Positions 61,189 to 64,000 of a stretch of DNA of 64,000 nucleotides are shown here, one piece after another. Both the position numbers and the translations under genes were made by a program. Origin of the DNA: Cohnella candidum. Its GTDB lineage: Bacteria > Bacillota > Bacilli > Paenibacillales > Paenibacillaceae. The notes under the pieces were generated by a model. The model ran no database searches, had not been told where the DNA came from, and saw only the letters and a program-made list of their open reading frames with translations. The DNA is taken from positions 248,001 through 312,000 of the forward strand of contig NZ_CP033433.1 of assembly GCF_003713065.1 (NCBI RefSeq). Direction: 5' to 3'. Numbering within the stretch: position 1 is the stretch's first letter; each line of letters starts with the position of its first letter.

Positions 61189-63183
61189 ATGTATGGTCAC
61201 TTTGGAAATCAAGTGTTTCATTGGATACACTATGGGTTTGCATTTTTTTGCCTTTACATAGGAATACCCCGTCTTGTTTTCGATTTGCCGTCTGACCGGA
61301 AGGTAGAGAGGACATTTGCTTTTGCGATACGCGCTGTAATGTGGATGATTGTCCTGGCCTACATTTTGATTATTACCAAGTTGTTTGAAATGTTGGCCCT
61401 TCTTGCCATTCTTCTTGTTTTTTCTTTGCGGAAGTCGCTTTTCAGTCCTGACAATACACGCAGAGGCGATTCGGTTTTTGCAATCGGAAAATTTTTTTAC
61501 AACTGGGCTGATGGTCAGGCTTCTTTGAAGACAAGCGGAATGAGAAGACTACTGGCCTTTCGGGATAAACTAATCAACTTCAAGGTCTCTTTTAGTATAA
61601 AAGCCTTAGAATACGGGTTGCTTACCGTCGTATTGGTGATATCCGGATATATAAGGTTGTACGACGTCGTTCGGAACCCCTCTCCTGCGATGTCGGATGC
61701 CTATGTCACCATGGCTTGGATGAAGTATGCCGACGAACGATTACTTTTCGTAGACGGTATTTACCCTCAAGGTTACTACTACGTGTTGGACTACTTACAC
61801 AAGTTTGCCGCGATCGATTCCTTATATGTTTTGCGTTTCACAGGCCCGGTGACAAATATACTTATCGTATTTTGTCTTTATTTTATCGTCAGCCGTCTAT
61901 CGGCCAATCGATTGGCGGGTATTGCAGCGGCAGCGATGCTTGGCCTATTCGGAGATTTATTGGGAGGCGGATGGGACAGGCAAGCGGCCTCTTTATCGCA
62001 AGAATTTGGCTTTTTGATCGTACTCCCGACCTTATTTTTCTTCTATCGATGGATGGTGGAGAAGAAAGAAGCAGATTTTCGGACGGGAGTGGTCGGAGCC
62101 GCCGCTGTCGGACTCGTTCATGCCATTGGTTTCGGATTCCTATGGCTCGGTGGGGGAGCGTTGGCTGTCGCTGAATTGTTTCTTCGGCCGAAACCTGGAA
62201 TGAAGAGGTTTTTAAAGTGGTTTTTTGCAGGCACGATTTCCGGCGTGATTGCCATTTTGCCTGCTGTCATCGGTTTGGTTGTCGGAAAACATTTTCATGC
62301 AAACTCATTGAACTTTACGTTTGAAGAATCACTGGTCGTCCGACCGCCGATCCGAATCATCGATTGGATTGCGCTTTTCTCGGCCGCTTTGTTGTTGGTT
62401 TCTTCCTTGAGAGGAAGCTTCGAGAAAAGGTTTGCGGATCTTTTCATTTCGGTTTTCGGTTTCGGTATCTTTATTTTATATGAATTTGTGGGATGGATAA
62501 CTCAGAAAGACATGATATCCGCCCGTTCTCCGGATTTATGGGCAATTATGATTCCATTGCTTTGCGGGATGGCAATCGCTCGAATGTTAGGCTGGATCGG
62601 AAGTTTTCGTTACAATCAATTCTGCTTCGCAGGGATTTTTTCCCTGGTTTTGATCGCCGGAACCATTGTACATCCACCTAAGCCGATCTTTCCGGATAAA
62701 CTGGAAAGCGATGAAGGATTAAATCAATACCTAAGAATTGATCAGTCCTTTACCCCGAAAAGCTGGACTATCGTTTATTCATTCCGCGAAGGAAACAACA
62801 TGGTTAGAGGCAGCGGCTATTATATGTATGTGGGGCCCAAAATCGGAGATTTCGACGCACCAACTTATTTTTTAGGAGTTTACGATCCTACAAAACCTGG
62901 TCTGACGCGTTATGGCGAAAAAAAGGTAGATACCCGTATCGGGCAAGATGTGTTCATTTTCTACGAGAAGCACGTTTATAAAAACGAAGCGCTTCTGCAA
63001 CTGAAAACGGAAGTCGGAAAGGCCAAAGAGTATAAGACTAGGGAAACTGACATGGTAGAGCTAAAAAAATGGTTGGAACTTTACGAACGGAGCAACGGAA
63101 AGATTGAGGTATACTATGACGGGCCAACTTTAACGGTCTACCACATTCATATTATTGAAAAGTCCAAGCCGGTAAATGAATAG
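61189..63183 (+). CDS. Polytopic membrane protein, possible GT-C glycosyltransferase
   Basis: About 664 residues with around 13 membrane helices and a C-terminal soluble domain of about 140 residues. The first large loop, after helix 3 or 4, has SDAYVTMAWMKYADERLLFVDGIYPQGYYYV, like the first outer loop of GT-C enzymes that use lipid-linked sugar donors. No family could be assigned. The ATG at 61189 follows GGGAGAAG; the open frame starts earlier at 61120. Base composition is clearly lower in GC than in the genes to the left. The sequence 60940-61188 holds the IS-like end and AT-rich DNA. Confidence 0.75.
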   Translation: MYGHFGNQVFHWIHYGFAFFCLYIGIPRLVFDLPSDRKVERTFAFAIRAVMWMIVLAYILIITKLFEMLALLAILLVFSLRKSLFSPDNTRRGDSVFAIGKFFYNWADGQASLKTSGMRRLLAFRDKLINFKVSFSIKALEYGLLTVVLVISGYIRLYDVVRNPSPAMSDAYVTMAWMKYADERLLFVDGIYPQGYYYVLDYLHKFAAIDSLYVLRFTGPVTNILIVFCLYFIVSRLSANRLAGIAAAAMLGLFGDLLGGGWDRQAASLSQEFGFLIVLPTLFFFYRWMVEKKEADFRTGVVGAAAVGLVHAIGFGFLWLGGGALAVAELFLRPKPGMKRFLKWFFAGTISGVIAILPAVIGLVVGKHFHANSLNFTFEESLVVRPPIRIIDWIALFSAALLLVSSLRGSFEKRFADLFISVFGFGIFILYEFVGWITQKDMISARSPDLWAIMIPLLCGMAIARMLGWIGSFRYNQFCFAGIFSLVLIAGTIVHPPKPIFPDKLESDEGLNQYLRIDQSFTPKSWTIVYSFREGNNMVRGSGYYMYVGPKIGDFDAPTYFLGVYDPTKPGLTRYGEKKVDTRIGQDVFIFYEKHVYKNEALLQLKTEVGKAKEYKTRETDMVELKKWLELYERSNGKIEVYYDGPTLTVYHIHIIEKSKPVNE

Positions 63184-63198
63184 TCGGGCTTTTCGCAC

Positions 63199-63227
63199 TT
63201 GTGTGCCTAGTATAATGGCGATACAAT
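63199..63227 (+). promoter_or_regulatory. SigA-type promoter of the epimerase gene
   Basis: TTGTGT (63199-63204), 17 bases, TACAAT (63222-63227). Another TATAAT lies at 63211-63216. Confidence 0.5.
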
Positions 63228-63237
63228 TTATAGGCAT

Positions 63238-63280
63238 ATGGTTCTAGTTCTAATTCTCTAAGTTGGTAACTAAGAACCAT
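63238..63280 (+). promoter_or_regulatory. Leader hairpin before the epimerase gene
   Basis: ATGGTTCTAGTT (63238-63249) pairs with AACTAAGAACCAT (63268-63280), one bulge, 18-base loop. No T-run follows, so it is not a plain terminator; it could be a leader element of a long polysaccharide operon. Confidence 0.45.
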
Positions 63281-63320
63281 TGACGTATTCTATCAATATA
63301 GAGGTTGCGGAGGATGGCTA

Positions 63321-64000
63321 ATGGACATCTTAGTTACCGGCGGGGCAGGATTTATCGGGTCGCATGTGGTTGAGGCGTTGTTGGAAAATGGGCATAACGT
63401 TGCGGTCCTCGACAATTTAAGCAATGGTTTCGCGGATCGTATCCCTTCGGATTCCGTTTTATATGACCTGGACATTTGCGATCCTACAATTTCTCATGTA
63501 TTTCGCCAATTCCGACCCGAAATTGTGGTTCATCTTGCCGCGCAAACAGATGTTGCCGCTTCCGTTGCAAGATTTTCTCTTGATGCTCAGATCAACATCA
63601 TGGGTACGCTGGAGTTATTGCAAAAGTGCGCTGAATTCGGAATACGAAAATTCATCTATGCATCCTCTGCCGCAGTTTACGGGAACCCGAAAAGCTTTTA
63701 CATTTCAGAAGATCACCCGTTACGTCCTATCTCTCCGTACGGCATTTCCAAATATGCCGCCGAGCTCTATGTTCAAAGAGTCGCTGAAGAGCACGGCATC
63801 GACCATACGGTATTACGTTATGCCAATGTGTATGGGGAAAGGCAAGGAGAGAAATCGGAAGGGGGAGTGGTTTCCGGCTTTATTCGGAAGCTGAGAAATC
63901 GTGAAAGGCCGATTATTTTTGGAACCGGTGAGCAAACGAGGGATTTTATATACGTGAAAGACGTAGCAGAAGCGAATGTGGCTGCTTTGACACGGGGATC
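63321..64000 (+). CDS. NAD-dependent UDP-sugar epimerase (3' partial)
   Basis: 226 codons are visible before the window ends. VTGGAGFIGSHVVEALLENG binds NAD, YASSAAVYGNP and SPYGISKYAAE give the Ser/Tyr/Lys catalytic set, and LRYANVYGERQ and RDFIYVKDVAEA are typical of GalE-like extended SDR enzymes. It would interconvert UDP-glucose/galactose or their N-acetyl or uronate forms. GGAGG lies 7 bases before the ATG at 63321. It probably heads or joins a surface-polysaccharide cluster that continues to the right. Confidence 0.92.
   Translation, partial: MDILVTGGAGFIGSHVVEALLENGHNVAVLDNLSNGFADRIPSDSVLYDLDICDPTISHVFRQFRPEIVVHLAAQTDVAASVARFSLDAQINIMGTLELLQKCAEFGIRKFIYASSAAVYGNPKSFYISEDHPLRPISPYGISKYAAELYVQRVAEEHGIDHTVLRYANVYGERQGEKSEGGVVSGFIRKLRNRERPIIFGTGEQTRDFIYVKDVAEANVAALTRG

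Noticed and set aside
1..64000. tRNA or rRNA genes, prophage or complete transposon
   Set aside because: No clover-leaf TψC arm with acceptor pairs, no rRNA signature stretches, no integrase, transposase or phage structural protein were seen; the only mobile trace is the solitary IS-like end near 61 kb.

Overview
The window comes from the chromosome of an endospore-forming, aerobic, high-GC member of the Firmicutes, most likely Paenibacillaceae (Cohnella or Paenibacillus type). The basis is the spore genes (YunB, YlbJ, GerQ, CwlJ, an alpha/beta SASP, YheC/D, Sda), the LplB/LplC/YesMN-type sugar uptake genes, strong AGGAGG ribosome sites with many TTG and GTG starts, and the heme A and Sco genes. 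The genus is inferred. No rRNA, tRNA, CRISPR array or prophage was seen.

Layout. 1-3.4 kb: a membrane-anchored DJ-1/PfpI protein cut by the window edge, and small secreted, lipo- and membrane proteins. 3.6-12.9 kb: a sugar-use locus made of a YesM/YesN-type two-component system, two permeases, a solute-binding lipoprotein and a GH42 beta-galactosidase. No ATPase is encoded there, so a shared MsmX-type ATPase is presumably used. 12.9-16.2 kb: a secreted protein, a NUDIX hydrolase, an SRAP-like protein that has lost its catalytic residues, and a GH130 glycosidase. 16.2-24.3 kb: yunB, an M23 peptidase, lipA, yutD with a long disordered tail, nadK, ylbJ, a truncated hemoglobin and a DUF2225 protein. 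24.3-28.9 kb: an M3 oligopeptidase, a block of about ten tandem 50-bp repeats, an unknown gene, and trpS under a tryptophan T-box. 28.9-35.4 kb: an SASP with a sigma-G-like promoter, YfhP, the cwlJ-gerQ pair, ctaB-sco, a toprim protein and an MFS transporter. 35.5-49.4 kb: a transglutaminase-like protein, a class B PBP, a HAD phosphatase, ThuA, a flippase, DUF2515, a thioredoxin-like protein, ctaA, a UbiD decarboxylase, a HEPN protein and an SDR. 49.4-60.9 kb: yutI, yuzB, yutJ, mqnE, a HesB/YutM protein, sda, yumC, yumB (ndh), hemQ, yuiB, gtrA and a hydrolase. 61 kb to the end: a lower-GC segment with a polytopic membrane protein and a UDP-sugar epimerase, probably the start of a surface-polysaccharide island. 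It begins just after what looks like a solitary IS3-type end.

How the parts fit. Several genes serve respiration: MqnE and UbiD (futalosine-type menaquinone synthesis), two NADH dehydrogenase-like flavoproteins, CtaA, CtaB and Sco for cytochrome oxidase, HemQ for heme, and YutI and YutM for Fe-S clusters. Control signals visible in the sequence include a Rex-type operator at ndh, a cluster of DnaA boxes before sda, a T-box with a UGG specifier before trpS, an ECF-type promoter before a lipoprotein gene, and a sigma-G-type promoter before the SASP gene. Most of the window is ordinary core genome. The least explained items are the tandem hairpin repeats, the residue-less SRAP paralog, the YutD tail, a KdpF-like microprotein, the structured RNA overlapping the zinc-ribbon gene start, and the low-GC island edge.
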